64,000 nucleotides of DNA from Emticicia oligotrophica DSM 17448 (GTDB taxonomy: Bacteria > Bacteroidota > Bacteroidia > Cytophagales > Spirosomataceae). The stretch covers positions 2,480,001 to 2,544,000 of the forward strand of contig NC_018748.1 in the NCBI RefSeq assembly GCF_000263195.1. The letters run 5' to 3'. Under the pieces are notes generated by a model, which was given only the letters and a program-made list of their open reading frames with translations, did not search any database and was not told the origin of the DNA. Below, piece after piece: positions 17,239 to 25,163 of the stretch; the first letter of the stretch is position 1; each line of letters begins with the position of its first letter. The translations under genes and the position numbers were made by a program.

Positions 17239-17302
17239 GAATTTAGGCAAGTACTTGCATGAAATATAATTATTTTAAGTTTTGAAAAATATTAAATTAA
17301 TA

Positions 17303-17335
17303 AAGCCTGTGAGATTTCTTCACAGGTTTTTTGTT
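17303..17335 (+). terminator. Intrinsic terminator after rluB
   Basis: CCTGTGA (17306-17312) pairs with TCACAGG (17320-17326), followed by a T-rich tract of about nine bases. Confidence 0.75.
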
Positions 17336-17447
17336 TTTCAGTGCTAAAAAATGCTGTTTCGCACTAAAAAAGCGATACTTCAGATTTTCTAATGTAGAAT
17401 TGACTACTTAAACCGAAATTGTCATATACCCTTACAACAAAATTCAT

Positions 17448-17455
17448 TATCTTTG
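17448..17455 (+). promoter_or_regulatory. -7 box upstream of phosphosulfolactate synthase
   Basis: TAtcTTTG lies 29 bp before the ATG at 17485. The only upstream TTG (17419-17421) is 26 nt away, longer than the usual spacing. Confidence 0.4.
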
Positions 17456-17484
17456 CCCATGTTTCTCATATAATCGTAAAGTAG

Positions 17485-18315
17485 ATGATAAATAATTATA
17501 GCTTAAACCATGTTCCCAAACGCACGACTAAACCTCGTGAATCAGGCTTAACAATGGTGATGGATAAAGGACTTAGTATCCGTGAAGTTGAAGATATGTT
17601 AGATATTTCTGCTCCACACATTGATATTGTAAAGCTTGGCTGGGCCACTTCATTCGTAACACCAAATCTAAAAGATAAAGTAAAAGTGTATCAAGATGCG
17701 GGTATTCCGGTTTATTTCGGGGGAACGCTCTTTGAAGCTTTCTTGGTTCGTGACCAATTTGAAGATTATCTACGTGTGCTTGACCAATACGGGCTTGAGC
17801 ATGCAGAGGTTTCTGATGGCTCGATTGAAATTTCGAGTGAAGAAAAATGTAAATACATCAATATTCTATCGAAACGTGCGAAGGTTCTTTCAGAGGTTGG
17901 TTCGAAAGATGCTGAAAAGATTTTTGCTCCCTACAAATGGATTCAAATGATGCAAGCTGAGCTAGATGCAGGTGCATGGAAAGTAATTGGTGAAGCTCGT
18001 GAAGGAGGTAATGTCGGTCTTTTCCGTAGTAGTGGTGAAGTACGTCAAGGCTTGGTTGATGAAATTATTCATGCCATTCCTGCCGAAAAAATCATTTGGG
18101 AGGCACCACAGAAATCTCAACAAGTATATTTCGTGAAATTGGTAGGTTCAAATGTTAACCTCGGAAATATTGCTCCAAATGAAGTAATTCCACTCGAAAC
18201 TATCCGTATCGGACTTCGTGGTGATACTTTCGCTCACTTTTTACCAGAAAAAACAAAGAAACGTTTCAAACTCGGCAAATACAGCAGCGACCGCCGCATT
18301 ACGCAAGACGAGTAA
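17485..18315 (+). CDS. comA: Phosphosulfolactate synthase (ComA family)
   Basis: This 276-residue TIM-barrel protein follows the ComA family along its full length: KPRESGLTMVMDKGL, VKLGWATSF, YFGGTLFEAF, EVSDGSIEI and EAREGGNVGLF in that order. Family members add sulfite to phosphoenolpyruvate to make (R)-phosphosulfolactate. This is the first step of coenzyme M synthesis in methanogens and of sulfolactate formation in some bacteria. This organism is not a methanogen, so a role in sulfonate or sulfonolipid metabolism is a reasonable inference. No ComB/ComC homologue lies in the window. It is followed after one base by the TIR-bounded element. Confidence 0.85.
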   Translation: MINNYSLNHVPKRTTKPRESGLTMVMDKGLSIREVEDMLDISAPHIDIVKLGWATSFVTPNLKDKVKVYQDAGIPVYFGGTLFEAFLVRDQFEDYLRVLDQYGLEHAEVSDGSIEISSEEKCKYINILSKRAKVLSEVGSKDAEKIFAPYKWIQMMQAELDAGAWKVIGEAREGGNVGLFRSSGEVRQGLVDEIIHAIPAEKIIWEAPQKSQQVYFVKLVGSNVNLGNIAPNEVIPLETIRIGLRGDTFAHFLPEKTKKRFKLGKYSSDRRITQDE

Positions 18316-18316
18316 A

Positions 18317-18814
18317 AGAGTTCTGAGTTTTGAATTCTGAATGCTGAGTGTTTTGAAGCTGATATTGAATTCTTATTTACTATTTCTGTTTTATGAAAAG
18401 TACCGAAAGTATTATTGAGCAGAAATCTTTTCGTTTTGCTGTGAGAATCATTAACTTTTATAATTTTTTGCAGGAAAATGCCAAAGAATATGTTCTTTCA
18501 AAGCAAGTATTAAGAAGCGGCACTTCAATAGGAGCAAATGTAAGTGAAGCACTTTCTTCAGAATCCACTACCGACTTTATACATAAATTAGGAATAGCAG
18601 CGAAAGAAGTAAGAGAGACATCTTATTGGCTTCGTTTGTTGAGCGAAACAAAATTCATAGATGAAAAGTCGTTTAGCTCAATTCATGAAGAATGTAAAGA
18701 ACTATTAAAAATCATCAATAGTATTATTTTAACTACAAAACAAAAACAAGAGAACAAGAGAAAGAAATCAGAATAGTTATCACTCTGAATTCAGAACTCA
18801 AAACTCAGCACTCT
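18317..18814. mobile_element. 498-bp element with 33-bp terminal inverted repeats and a four-helix-bundle gene
   Basis: The ends 18317-18349 and 18782-18814 are inverted repeats matching at 29 of 33 positions (core TTCTGAATTCAGAACTC in varied form). They enclose one small gene at 18393-18776. The left end is one base after the comA stop and the right end is 4 bp before the dedA start, so the element fills the whole intergenic space. The gene belongs to the family first found inside 23S rRNA intervening sequences, which also have complementary ends. No transposase is present; any movement would need factors in trans. A gene-less relative lies at 456-553. Confidence 0.7.
18393..18776 (+). CDS. 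Four-helix bundle protein (23S rRNA IVS / S23 family)
   Basis: This 127-residue all-helical protein belongs to the family of proteins encoded within 23S rRNA intervening sequences, related to the Avd accessory protein of diversity-generating retroelements. Diagnostic text is FRFAVRIINFYNFL, then the loop QVLRSGTSIGANVSEALSSES (about 42-62), then ETSYWLRLL. The loop is the family hallmark. The basic C-terminus (KQKQENKRKKSE) suggests nucleic-acid contact. Its biochemical role in non-rRNA sites is unknown. It sits inside the 33-bp inverted repeats and appears intact, so it is probably still under selection or recently arrived. Confidence 0.9.
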   Translation: MKSTESIIEQKSFRFAVRIINFYNFLQENAKEYVLSKQVLRSGTSIGANVSEALSSESTTDFIHKLGIAAKEVRETSYWLRLLSETKFIDEKSFSSIHEECKELLKIINSIILTTKQKQENKRKKSE

Positions 18815-18818
18815 TATC

Positions 18819-19463
18819 ATGGAATTCATTCACTTTATTTTAGATTTTCTAAAAGACCCACTAACTACGCTCCAGTGGTTTTTATCTGAGTACGATAAGC
18901 TTACTTACGCCATATTGTTTCTGATTATTTTTGTAGAAACTGGGCTAATCATTATGCCACTTTTACCAGGCGACTCGCTTCTTTTTGCAGTAGGGTTGTT
19001 GGCTTCTACAACAGGTCAGTTAGACATTGCTTTTGTAATTCCGTTGATGATTTTAGCGGCTCTTTTGGGCGATAATGTGAATTATTTTGTTGGAAAAAAC
19101 TTCAGTAATTATATCAAATCGCGTGATAAAATTTTATTCTTGAAACGTGAATACATAACAAAAACTGAAGAGTTTTACGAAAAAAATGGAGGTAAAGCTG
19201 TAATTATTGCTCGTTTTATGCCAATTATCCGTACAATTGCCCCATTTGTGGCTGGTGCAGGAAGTATGAAATACATGAAATACATTACTTTTTGTGTGTT
19301 GGGTGCGGTGCTTTGGGTAACAAGTATTACCCTTATGGGTTATTTTTTAGGCTCTAATGAATGGGTGAAACATAACTTCGAGAAAGTAGTTTTAGGAATC
19401 GTATTTGTTTCGGTTCTACCAATGATTATTGGAATCTTAAAGGCACAATTTGCTAAAAAATAA
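18819..19463 (+). CDS. DedA/SNARE-associated (VTT-domain) membrane protein
   Basis: The 214-residue inner-membrane protein has about five hydrophobic segments and the DedA/VTT core: FVETGLIIMPLLPGDSLLFAVG (about 41-62), LGDNVNYFVGK (about 85) and FARFMPIIRTIAPFVAGAGSM (about 130). DedA proteins help recycle undecaprenyl phosphate or move lipids across the membrane and support proton-motive-force balance; which task applies here is unknown. The start ATG is 4 bp after the right inverted repeat of the mobile element, so its translation signal lies in the element. A terminator follows. Confidence 0.9.
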   Translation: MEFIHFILDFLKDPLTTLQWFLSEYDKLTYAILFLIIFVETGLIIMPLLPGDSLLFAVGLLASTTGQLDIAFVIPLMILAALLGDNVNYFVGKNFSNYIKSRDKILFLKREYITKTEEFYEKNGGKAVIIARFMPIIRTIAPFVAGAGSMKYMKYITFCVLGAVLWVTSITLMGYFLGSNEWVKHNFEKVVLGIVFVSVLPMIIGILKAQFAKK

Positions 19464-19491
19464 AATATATCATCATTGTCGTTTTGCCGAC

Positions 19492-19527
19492 TCCGCCAGT
19501 TTATTAAAATTGGCGGATTTATTTTTT
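19492..19527 (+). terminator. Intrinsic terminator after the DedA gene
   Basis: TCCGCCA (19492-19498) pairs with TGGCGGA (19511-19517), followed by a T-rich run. It separates dedA from aroE. Confidence 0.75.
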
Positions 19528-19537
19528 CTATTCAACC

Positions 19538-20281
19538 ATGAATCTTTACGCATTAATCGGTTATCCGCTTGGGCACTCGTTTTCGAAGAAATATTTCACC
19601 GAAAAATTTGCCAATATGGGTCTTTCGGAAACACATCAATATACGCTTTTTGAAATTCCCGATATTCAAGAATTTCCTGCTTTGATTAAATCTCAGCCAG
19701 ACTTGAAAGGTATGAACGTGACCATTCCGCACAAACAAGCTGTAATGCCATTTTTAGATGGTTTAGATGCTTCTGCCGAGAAAGTAGGTGCCGTAAATGT
19801 CATTAAGTTTATGGCAGATGGAAAGTTAATTGGCTATAATTCGGATTATTATGGTTTTAAAACTTCGCTTGAAGACTTCTTAGCTGAAACTAATATTCCG
19901 AGTATCAAAGCTTTGGTATTAGGTAATGGCGGAGCAGGAAAAGCAGTGGTTGCGGCATTAAAAGATTTAGAAATTAGCTATAAAACTGTTTCACGCACGA
20001 AATCAGACGAAAATATTGGTTATGATGATATCCCAGAAATTATTGCTGATTATCAGTTAATTATCAACTGTTCTCCTGTTGGTACTTACCCAAAATCAGA
20101 TCAATGTCCTGATATTCCTTATGATGCATTAACTGAAAATCATTATTTATATGATTTAGTGTATAATCCGTTAGAAACATTATTTTTGCAAAAAGGCCGA
20201 GAGAAAGGTGCGAAAACCCACAATGGTCTTCCGATGCTTCATCTACAAGCTGAGAAAGCCTGGGAAGTATGGAATTCATAG
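19538..20281 (+). CDS. aroE: Shikimate dehydrogenase
   Basis: This 247-residue enzyme reduces 3-dehydroshikimate to shikimate with NADPH in aromatic amino-acid synthesis. Visible landmarks are the substrate-binding SHSFSKKYF-type start (IGYPLGHSFSKKYF), the catalytic Lys in MNVTIPHK (about 60-67), the Asp in GYNSDYYGF (about 103), and the NADP-binding loop VLGNGGAGKAVVAAL (about 127-140). It is slightly shorter than E. coli AroE, as usual in this phylum. It is transcribed alone, between a terminator and a short membrane-protein gene. No other shikimate genes are nearby. Confidence 0.96.
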   Translation: MNLYALIGYPLGHSFSKKYFTEKFANMGLSETHQYTLFEIPDIQEFPALIKSQPDLKGMNVTIPHKQAVMPFLDGLDASAEKVGAVNVIKFMADGKLIGYNSDYYGFKTSLEDFLAETNIPSIKALVLGNGGAGKAVVAALKDLEISYKTVSRTKSDENIGYDDIPEIIADYQLIINCSPVGTYPKSDQCPDIPYDALTENHYLYDLVYNPLETLFLQKGREKGAKTHNGLPMLHLQAEKAWEVWNS

Positions 20282-20406
20282 TGTATTTGAGTAGGGGAAA
20301 AGTATTTTTGAAATGTCCTAGAAAAAATGTGTGCAACTATTTGATTAATAATATCATCTCGTAAGTATCCGTTTAAATTATAAACCACTGTCAATTTCAA
20401 AATTTT

Positions 20407-20832
20407 ATGAAAACAACAATGAAATTCTTGTTTGTGATGTTGTCGTTGATGGCAAGTACAGTTTTTGCTTCTAATGCCGATTTAGAATTTAAAGCCGTAA
20501 AAGTTGAAGACGAATTTGCGAAAGTAAATGAGCTCGAGCAATATTTGGCCGCACATCCAAACATGACTTATGAACAAGTAAAACAAGCAAAACCAGAGCT
20601 TTTAGAAGGTGTTGACCTCATTTCGAACACAAATACTAATTTAGCTCCAACAAAAGATATGCCTCTAGTGGGTGGTTTTTGGTGGGGATGTTGCCTTGGC
20701 GTTATTGGTTTGGCATTGGTGTATTTTATCACCGACCACGATAAAGAACAAGTTCGTATGGCATTTTGGGGGTGTATTATCGCAACAATCATTTGGGGTG
20801 TAGGTGGCCTTTGGAATCCATTTGGCTGGTAA
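20407..20832 (+). CDS. Secreted small membrane protein of unknown function
   Basis: This 141-residue protein begins with a signal sequence (1-22), followed by an acidic helical stretch (about 25-65, with LEQYLAAHPNMTYEQVKQAKPELLEG). Two closely spaced membrane segments lie near residues 88-107 and 117-135, rich in Trp and Gly (GGFWWGCCLGVIG, GCIIATIIWGVGGLWNPFGW). I do not recognise the family. It resembles small Bacteroidota proteins with a conserved C-terminal WNPFGW-like end. A near-perfect 20-bp terminator hairpin follows. Confidence 0.7.
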   Translation: MKTTMKFLFVMLSLMASTVFASNADLEFKAVKVEDEFAKVNELEQYLAAHPNMTYEQVKQAKPELLEGVDLISNTNTNLAPTKDMPLVGGFWWGCCLGVIGLALVYFITDHDKEQVRMAFWGCIIATIIWGVGGLWNPFGW

Positions 20833-20849
20833 TATTCCAACAAAAAAAT

Positions 20850-20895
20850 AACAGGAACGCCACAAAGTTTTTCTTAACTTTGTGGCGTTCCTGTT
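20850..20895 (+). terminator. Very strong intrinsic terminator (20-bp stem)
   Basis: Positions 20850-20869 pair perfectly with 20876-20895 around a 6-nt loop, and a T run follows. It is the longest perfect stem in the window and separates 20407-20832 from the next operon. Confidence 0.88.
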
Positions 20896-20923
20896 TTAAA
20901 ATATATCATAAAAGAAAACAACA

Positions 20924-21244
20924 ATGAAATTCAAAAAGCACGTTTTTATTTGCACAAACGATAAAGAAGCTCCAAAAAAATGCTGTGGAAGCGAAAGAGG
21001 CATGGCCTTGGTTGATACTTTCAAAGAAGAATTAAAAGAGCGTGGTTTGCTAACTGAAATCAGAGCACAAAAGTCTGGATGTTTAGATACTTGTGCGTTT
21101 GGCCCATCGGTAGTAGTTTATCCAGAAGGTGTTTGGTATGGTAATGTACAACCATCAGATGTGAAAGAAATTGTAGAAAACCACTTAATAAACAACCAAC
21201 CTGTTGAGCGTTTACAACTAAAATTTGCTCCAAAAGAAGCATAA
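20924..21244 (+). CDS. Thioredoxin-like [2Fe-2S] ferredoxin
   Basis: This 106-residue protein is a stand-alone thioredoxin-fold ferredoxin. The cluster ligands are seen as Cys in HVFICTNDK, the CC of PKKCCGSERG, and GCLDTCAFGPSVVVYPEG (about 45-65). The four-cysteine spacing is that of the NuoE/Aquifex Fd group, which transfers single electrons. Partner enzymes cannot be named. It is the first gene of a run that includes the HAD phosphatase, starting 1 bp after its stop. The two may therefore be translationally coupled. A terminator isolates it from upstream transcription. Confidence 0.88.
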   Translation: MKFKKHVFICTNDKEAPKKCCGSERGMALVDTFKEELKERGLLTEIRAQKSGCLDTCAFGPSVVVYPEGVWYGNVQPSDVKEIVENHLINNQPVERLQLKFAPKEA

Positions 21245-21245
21245 A

Positions 21246-21947
21246 ATGATGAAGTACAAGCACCTTTTCTTCGACCTCGATCATACGCTTTGGGATTTCG
21301 AACGCAATTCAGCTGAATGTCTAGCTGATATTTATGAAGTTTTCAATTTCAAAGGCCTCAATATTAGTAGTTTAGATGCTTTTCAGCAAGAATTTTCGGT
21401 AGTGAATAAAAACTATTGGAGTATGCTTGAGCAGAATCTTATTACGCACGAAGAACTTCGCCGTCGTCGTTTTCAAGAAACTTTAGAGAACCTAGGAGCA
21501 AAAGATATTGAGAAAACTTTTGGTTTGGAAATCAACGAATATTTCTTGGGTTTACTTCCAAAAAAAGCTCATTTGATAGAGGGAGCCGTTGAGGTGCTTG
21601 AATATCTTCTACCTAAATATGAATTGCATATCATTAGTAACGGTTGGCAGGATATTCAGCTAAATAAAATGAAAAGCTCTGAAATACATCATTATTTCGG
21701 CGAAGTAATTACAAATGAATTAGCTGGAACTCGAAAGCCCGACCCACGAATTTTTGATTATGCCATTGGTAAAACGCAAGCCAACCTTGCCGAAAGTCTG
21801 ATGATTGGTGATAATTACGAAGCCGATATACTCGGAGCGATGAATGCTAAGATGGATACTGTTTTTTATAACCCAGAAGAGCTTCCAACTGGACAAAAAC
21901 CAACTTTTGAGATAAAAAAACTTATAGAATTGAAAGATTTTTTGTAA
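21246..21947 (+). CDS. HAD-superfamily hydrolase, YjjG-type nucleotidase
   Basis: This 233-residue protein has the HAD core: motif I FFDLDHTLWDF (about residues 7-17), motif II HIISNGW (about 118), motif III in GTRKPDPRIFDYAI (about 153), and motif IV MIGDNYEADILGAMNA (about 185). The cap domain resembles YjjG, which dephosphorylates non-canonical pyrimidine nucleotides. The ATG at 21246 follows the ferredoxin stop after one base, and a second ATG is adjacent at 21249. A TTG further upstream is unlikely. The tight spacing suggests one transcript with the ferredoxin gene. Confidence 0.85.
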   Translation: MMKYKHLFFDLDHTLWDFERNSAECLADIYEVFNFKGLNISSLDAFQQEFSVVNKNYWSMLEQNLITHEELRRRRFQETLENLGAKDIEKTFGLEINEYFLGLLPKKAHLIEGAVEVLEYLLPKYELHIISNGWQDIQLNKMKSSEIHHYFGEVITNELAGTRKPDPRIFDYAIGKTQANLAESLMIGDNYEADILGAMNAKMDTVFYNPEELPTGQKPTFEIKKLIELKDFL

Positions 21948-22016
21948 TTGTTTTATTCAGTGTGAAAAATAATAAAATCCTATGTTTCCTTAGCAACTGA
22001 ATTTATTCAGTTAATA

Positions 22017-22490
22017 ATGCACAAGATTATGAAAACAAAAATCGAATACGAAGCTATTATCGAAAAAGACCAAGACCATAATGGCTCATATTGTGACATA
22101 CCCTTTGATGTTTTTGAAACCTTCGGTAAGAAAAGAGTCAAGATAAAAGCCATGATTGATGCAGTTGAATACCGTGGCTTATTAATTCCAATGGGTGGGA
22201 AATATGGGCTTTTTATGAATAAAGAAGTAAGAGACAAAGTTGGAAAAACCTACGGCGATACTGTACATATTACAATTGAAGAAGATACCGAACCCCGTGT
22301 AGTAGAAATACCCCAAGACTTGCTCGAAGCCATGCTAGCGGCTGATGTGAAGCCTTTCTTCGATAGTTTATCATTCACGCATCAAAAAGAATATGTTCAA
22401 TGGATTTTGGAGGCGAAAAAAGAAGAAACTCGCCAGAATCGACTTGTAAAAGCTATTGAAATGATGCAGAATAAAATCAAAACCCGCTAA
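22017..22490 (+). CDS. DUF1905 / YdeI (OmpD-associated) family protein
   Basis: The 157-residue protein has an N-terminal DUF1905 beta-barrel-like part (about 8-85; VFETFGKKRVKIKAMIDAVEYRGLLIP). A C-terminal YdeI/OmpD-associated helical part follows (about 100-157; LLEAMLAADVKPFFDSLSFTHQKEYVQWILEAKKEETRQNRLVKAIEMM). YdeI homologues are linked to bacteriocin or peptide stress in other organisms, but no enzymatic function is established. Another ATG at 22029 would remove four residues and could be the real start. The next gene begins after 5 bp, so the two are likely co-transcribed. Confidence 0.85.
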   Translation: MHKIMKTKIEYEAIIEKDQDHNGSYCDIPFDVFETFGKKRVKIKAMIDAVEYRGLLIPMGGKYGLFMNKEVRDKVGKTYGDTVHITIEEDTEPRVVEIPQDLLEAMLAADVKPFFDSLSFTHQKEYVQWILEAKKEETRQNRLVKAIEMMQNKIKTR

Positions 22491-22495
22491 TTTTC

Positions 22496-22978
22496 ATGCA
22501 AGAAACTGCCCAAAGCCTACGGAAAACCCTTGATTTTGTGTTGCCACACCTTCACGCCATTAATGATGGAGATGCGAGTATTAAGCCTTTTCCTCATAAA
22601 TGGTCGAAGAAAGAGATATTGGGGCATTTGATAGATTCTGCTTGTAATAATCAACAAAAATTTGTTCGAATGATGGCACAACCTCACGTAGATTTCGTGG
22701 GTTATGCACAAGATTTTTGGGTACAAGAGCAACACTATAATCAAGCTTCGTGGAAACAACTGATTGACTTATGGTATGCTTATAATCAGCATATTGCACA
22801 TATTATTGCTCATGTAAATCCTGATTTTTTAGATAATACAATCACCATCAATGGTGTTGGGCTCTTTAAATTAGGATTTATTATGAAAGATTATGCCGAG
22901 CATCTGAAACACCATTTAAAGGCTATTTTGCCTGATATTGGCCTTGAAAGTAGCTTTGCGAATGTATATAATGCTTAG
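22496..22978 (+). CDS. DinB family protein (putative metal-dependent transferase)
   Basis: This 160-residue four-helix protein belongs to the DinB/YfiT family. The metal site is suggested by His residues in GHLIDSACNNQQKF (about residue 42) and in DYAEHLKHHLKAIL (about 137-148). Family members use bacillithiol or other thiols, or act as metal-binding hydrolases; the cofactor here is not evident. It overlaps no neighbour and is 5 bp downstream of the YdeI-like gene, sharing its transcript. A bidirectional terminator follows, before the convergent FMN reductase gene. Confidence 0.85.
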   Translation: MQETAQSLRKTLDFVLPHLHAINDGDASIKPFPHKWSKKEILGHLIDSACNNQQKFVRMMAQPHVDFVGYAQDFWVQEQHYNQASWKQLIDLWYAYNQHIAHIIAHVNPDFLDNTITINGVGLFKLGFIMKDYAEHLKHHLKAILPDIGLESSFANVYNA

Positions 22979-22992
22979 TTTAAAGTAAAAAA

Positions 22993-23021
22993 GGGCAAAA
23001 TAGCTTAAAACTATTTTGCCC
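22993..23021. terminator. Bidirectional terminator between DinB and FMN-reductase genes
   Basis: GGGCAAAATAG (22993-23003) and CTATTTTGCCC (23011-23021) form an 11-bp perfect stem with a 7-nt loop, between convergent stops. The A tract on the left acts as T tract on the minus strand; a T tract on the plus strand is weak. Confidence 0.75.
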
Positions 23022-23041
23022 AGATATAGCGTTCTAAATTG

Positions 23042-23584
23042 TTATTTCACCAACTTTTCAGCCAGCCATAAATATTCTTTTATAAAAACTTCAATTTGTT
23101 TCAAGAATCCCTCATCTAGCAAATTTCCTTCTGCATCGAATTTTTTATCGACAAGCGGAGTGATAAGCATTTGTGGCGAAACGATTCCGAATAAAGCCCC
23201 AACTAATAAAAGCATTTGCTGACTTGCCCGCATACCGCCCATCGCACCTACTGAGGCCGTTACAATACCAAAAGGTTTATGGCTTTGTTTTGGAAAATGG
23301 TCGAGTAAGTTTTTTAATGCAGGCGAATAACCACCATTAAATTCTGGAGTTACCAAAATAAATGCATCGGCCGAAAAAACTCTTTCGCCCAAACTTTTCC
23401 ATTCAGCAGGAACTGCTTCGATTGAGGTCCATACTTTCTGAATAGCGGGCAGCGGAAAATCTCTGACATCGAGCAAATTTACCTCGTGTGTGGCGGTTTC
23501 GGATAAGTATTTTTGTAAAAACTGAGCAACTCTCACCGTAATGCTTTCGTGTCGGGGGCTTCCCGAAATAATTTCAATTTTCAT
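23042..23584 (-). CDS. NAD(P)H-dependent FMN reductase
   Basis: The 180-residue flavodoxin-like enzyme shows the FMN phosphate loop IISGSPRHESITVRVAQFL at its start, the isoalloxazine-binding text TPEFNGGYSPALKNLLDHF (about 79-97), and a later GxMGGMRASQQM stretch. Such enzymes reduce FMN or quinones with NAD(P)H. It follows the pirin gene by 18 bp on the same strand, so the two form an operon. This pairing fits the quercetinase- or redox-linked role proposed for pirins, though the substrate here is unknown. Confidence 0.88.
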   Translation of the reverse strand: MKIEIISGSPRHESITVRVAQFLQKYLSETATHEVNLLDVRDFPLPAIQKVWTSIEAVPAEWKSLGERVFSADAFILVTPEFNGGYSPALKNLLDHFPKQSHKPFGIVTASVGAMGGMRASQQMLLLVGALFGIVSPQMLITPLVDKKFDAEGNLLDEGFLKQIEVFIKEYLWLAEKLVK

Positions 23585-23602
23585 AATTTCTTCTTAAAAT
23601 GA

Positions 23603-24319
23603 TTAAAAGCTCATCGGAACATCAATCAAAAGTACTTCGCTATCAGCAGATGCTTTGATTGCGATAATATCGGTTTCGCTGATACCCAAAGCATCTCTAC
23701 GTCCTAATTTTTGACCATTTATTTCTACTTCTCCTTCCAAAATGAAAGCATACACGCCATTGTTTTTACCTTTTATTTGGTAGTTGGTTGTGGATCCATT
23801 ATCGAGATTTCCAAGTGAAAACCACGCATCTTGATTGATACCTACGCCACCATCATTGCTTTCTAATGGCGAAACCACTGTTTGGAATTTATTTTTACGT
23901 TCTTCTATCGAAAACTCTTTTTGGTCATAGCGTGGGTTGATGTTTCGGAGTTTAGGAAATACCCATATTTGTAAAAACTTAACAGTTTCGCCGTGGTTTT
24001 TATTTTTTTCTGAGTGATAAATCCCCGTTCCTGCCGACATAATCTGTACTTCACCTTTTCTGATAACAGTAGTATTGCCCATGCTATCTTTATGCTCTAA
24101 ATCGCCCGAAAGTGGAATCGAAACAATTTCCATGTTATCGTGTGGGTGCGTACCAAAGCCCATGCCTCCCGCTACGGTATCATCGTTTAGTACTCTTAAA
24201 GCACCAAAATGAATTTTGTTTGGGTCGTGGAAACCAGCAAAACTAAAAGAGTGATAACTATCGAGCCAACCATGATTGGCGTGTCCACGTTCGCTTGCTT
24301 TGTGAAATATCGTTTTCAT
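23603..24319 (-). CDS. Pirin family protein
   Basis: This 238-residue bicupin has the pirin metal site: FGTHPHDNMEIVSIPLSG, with two His and a Glu (about residues 57-72), and a later GIYHSEKN. The start at 24319 (MKTIFHKASERG) matches family N-termini better than the in-frame ATG at 24334. Pirins bind Fe in the N-terminal cupin; some are quercetin dioxygenases and others regulators. The gene is upstream in an operon with the FMN reductase. A -7-like box (TAttTTTG) lies at 24375-24382 on the minus strand. Confidence 0.92.
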   Translation of the reverse strand: MKTIFHKASERGHANHGWLDSYHSFSFAGFHDPNKIHFGALRVLNDDTVAGGMGFGTHPHDNMEIVSIPLSGDLEHKDSMGNTTVIRKGEVQIMSAGTGIYHSEKNKNHGETVKFLQIWVFPKLRNINPRYDQKEFSIEERKNKFQTVVSPLESNDGGVGINQDAWFSLGNLDNGSTTNYQIKGKNNGVYAFILEGEVEINGQKLGRRDALGISETDIIAIKASADSEVLLIDVPMSF

Positions 24320-24428
24320 AATAAAAAAATACATTTACATTTAATGTATATACATATTTATTTAAAATTTAGTTCAAAAATAATTTCAAAATAAAAAAGC
24401 CAACTTTAAAAGTCAGCTTTGTGAGTTT

Positions 24429-25100
24429 TTATCCTTCAACGGCTCTATTCAGAAACTCAATGTATGGGTGCATAGCTTTGAATTTCTCAAGAACATTTTC
24501 AATAAAATCAGATTTGAGTGATTCTTTTGCTTCAAAATTTGAAGAGGCTGTAAAACTTTTAAGTTTAATAAATTCAATGGCAGGATTTTCTTCATCATAA
24601 CCTTTGGGTGGGCGAGCTGTGAATGCTTCACGGTCGAGCCCACTCGGAAAAACCTTCTTGAAAGCGGGGGTGTTTACAATGCCATTAAATTCTTCAAAAT
24701 TATAATCAATCTCAACTCTTATTTTCTTTAAATCTTCAGGTTCGGGCATCCAGATTCCACCAGCTACAAAACATTCAGTAGGTTCGATGTGTAAATAGTA
24801 GCCTGCCGAATGGGCTTTTTTGCCGCCTTTGCTAAACGAAGCTCCAAAATTAGTCTTGTAAGGTTCTTTATTTTTAGAAAAACGAATATCTCGATTGATT
24901 CGGAACATGCAATCTTTGGCTTGTAAATTGGCTTCTTCAATACTTTTATCAAATTTTGAAATGCCTTTGATGAGTGTTTCTACTATGATTACAAAGTTTT
25001 TACGGGCAGTTTCATAGGTTTTGCGATTTTCGTCAAACCAAGGTTTATTGTTGTTTTCTTTTAGTTCGGTAAGAAATTGTAAGGTTTCAGCTTGTAACAT
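24429..25100 (-). CDS. DUF2461 domain-containing protein
   Basis: This 223-residue protein matches the TIGR02453/DUF2461 family throughout: FLTELKENNNKPWFDENRKTYE, then CMFRINRDIRFSKNKEPYKTNFGA and YYLHIEPTECFVAGGIWMPEPEDL. The function of the family is unknown; it is widespread and cytoplasmic. The start at 25100 is chosen because family members begin just before the FLxxLxxNNxKxWF block; an upstream in-frame ATG would add 12 residues. It follows the dehydrogenase gene on the same strand after 63 bp. Confidence 0.88.
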   Translation of the reverse strand: MLQAETLQFLTELKENNNKPWFDENRKTYETARKNFVIIVETLIKGISKFDKSIEEANLQAKDCMFRINRDIRFSKNKEPYKTNFGASFSKGGKKAHSAGYYLHIEPTECFVAGGIWMPEPEDLKKIRVEIDYNFEEFNGIVNTPAFKKVFPSGLDREAFTARPPKGYDEENPAIEFIKLKSFTASSNFEAKESLKSDFIENVLEKFKAMHPYIEFLNRAVEG

Positions 25101-25163
25101 AATTTTGATTTTTAGGGAGTTCAATTGCTTTAACAAGCCAAAGTGGCTAAAAGTTTATGAAAA

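Noticed and set aside
23042-24319. Pirin-reductase pair as a novel regulatory module
   Set aside because: Both families are common and often close together; nothing in the sequence sets this pair apart.
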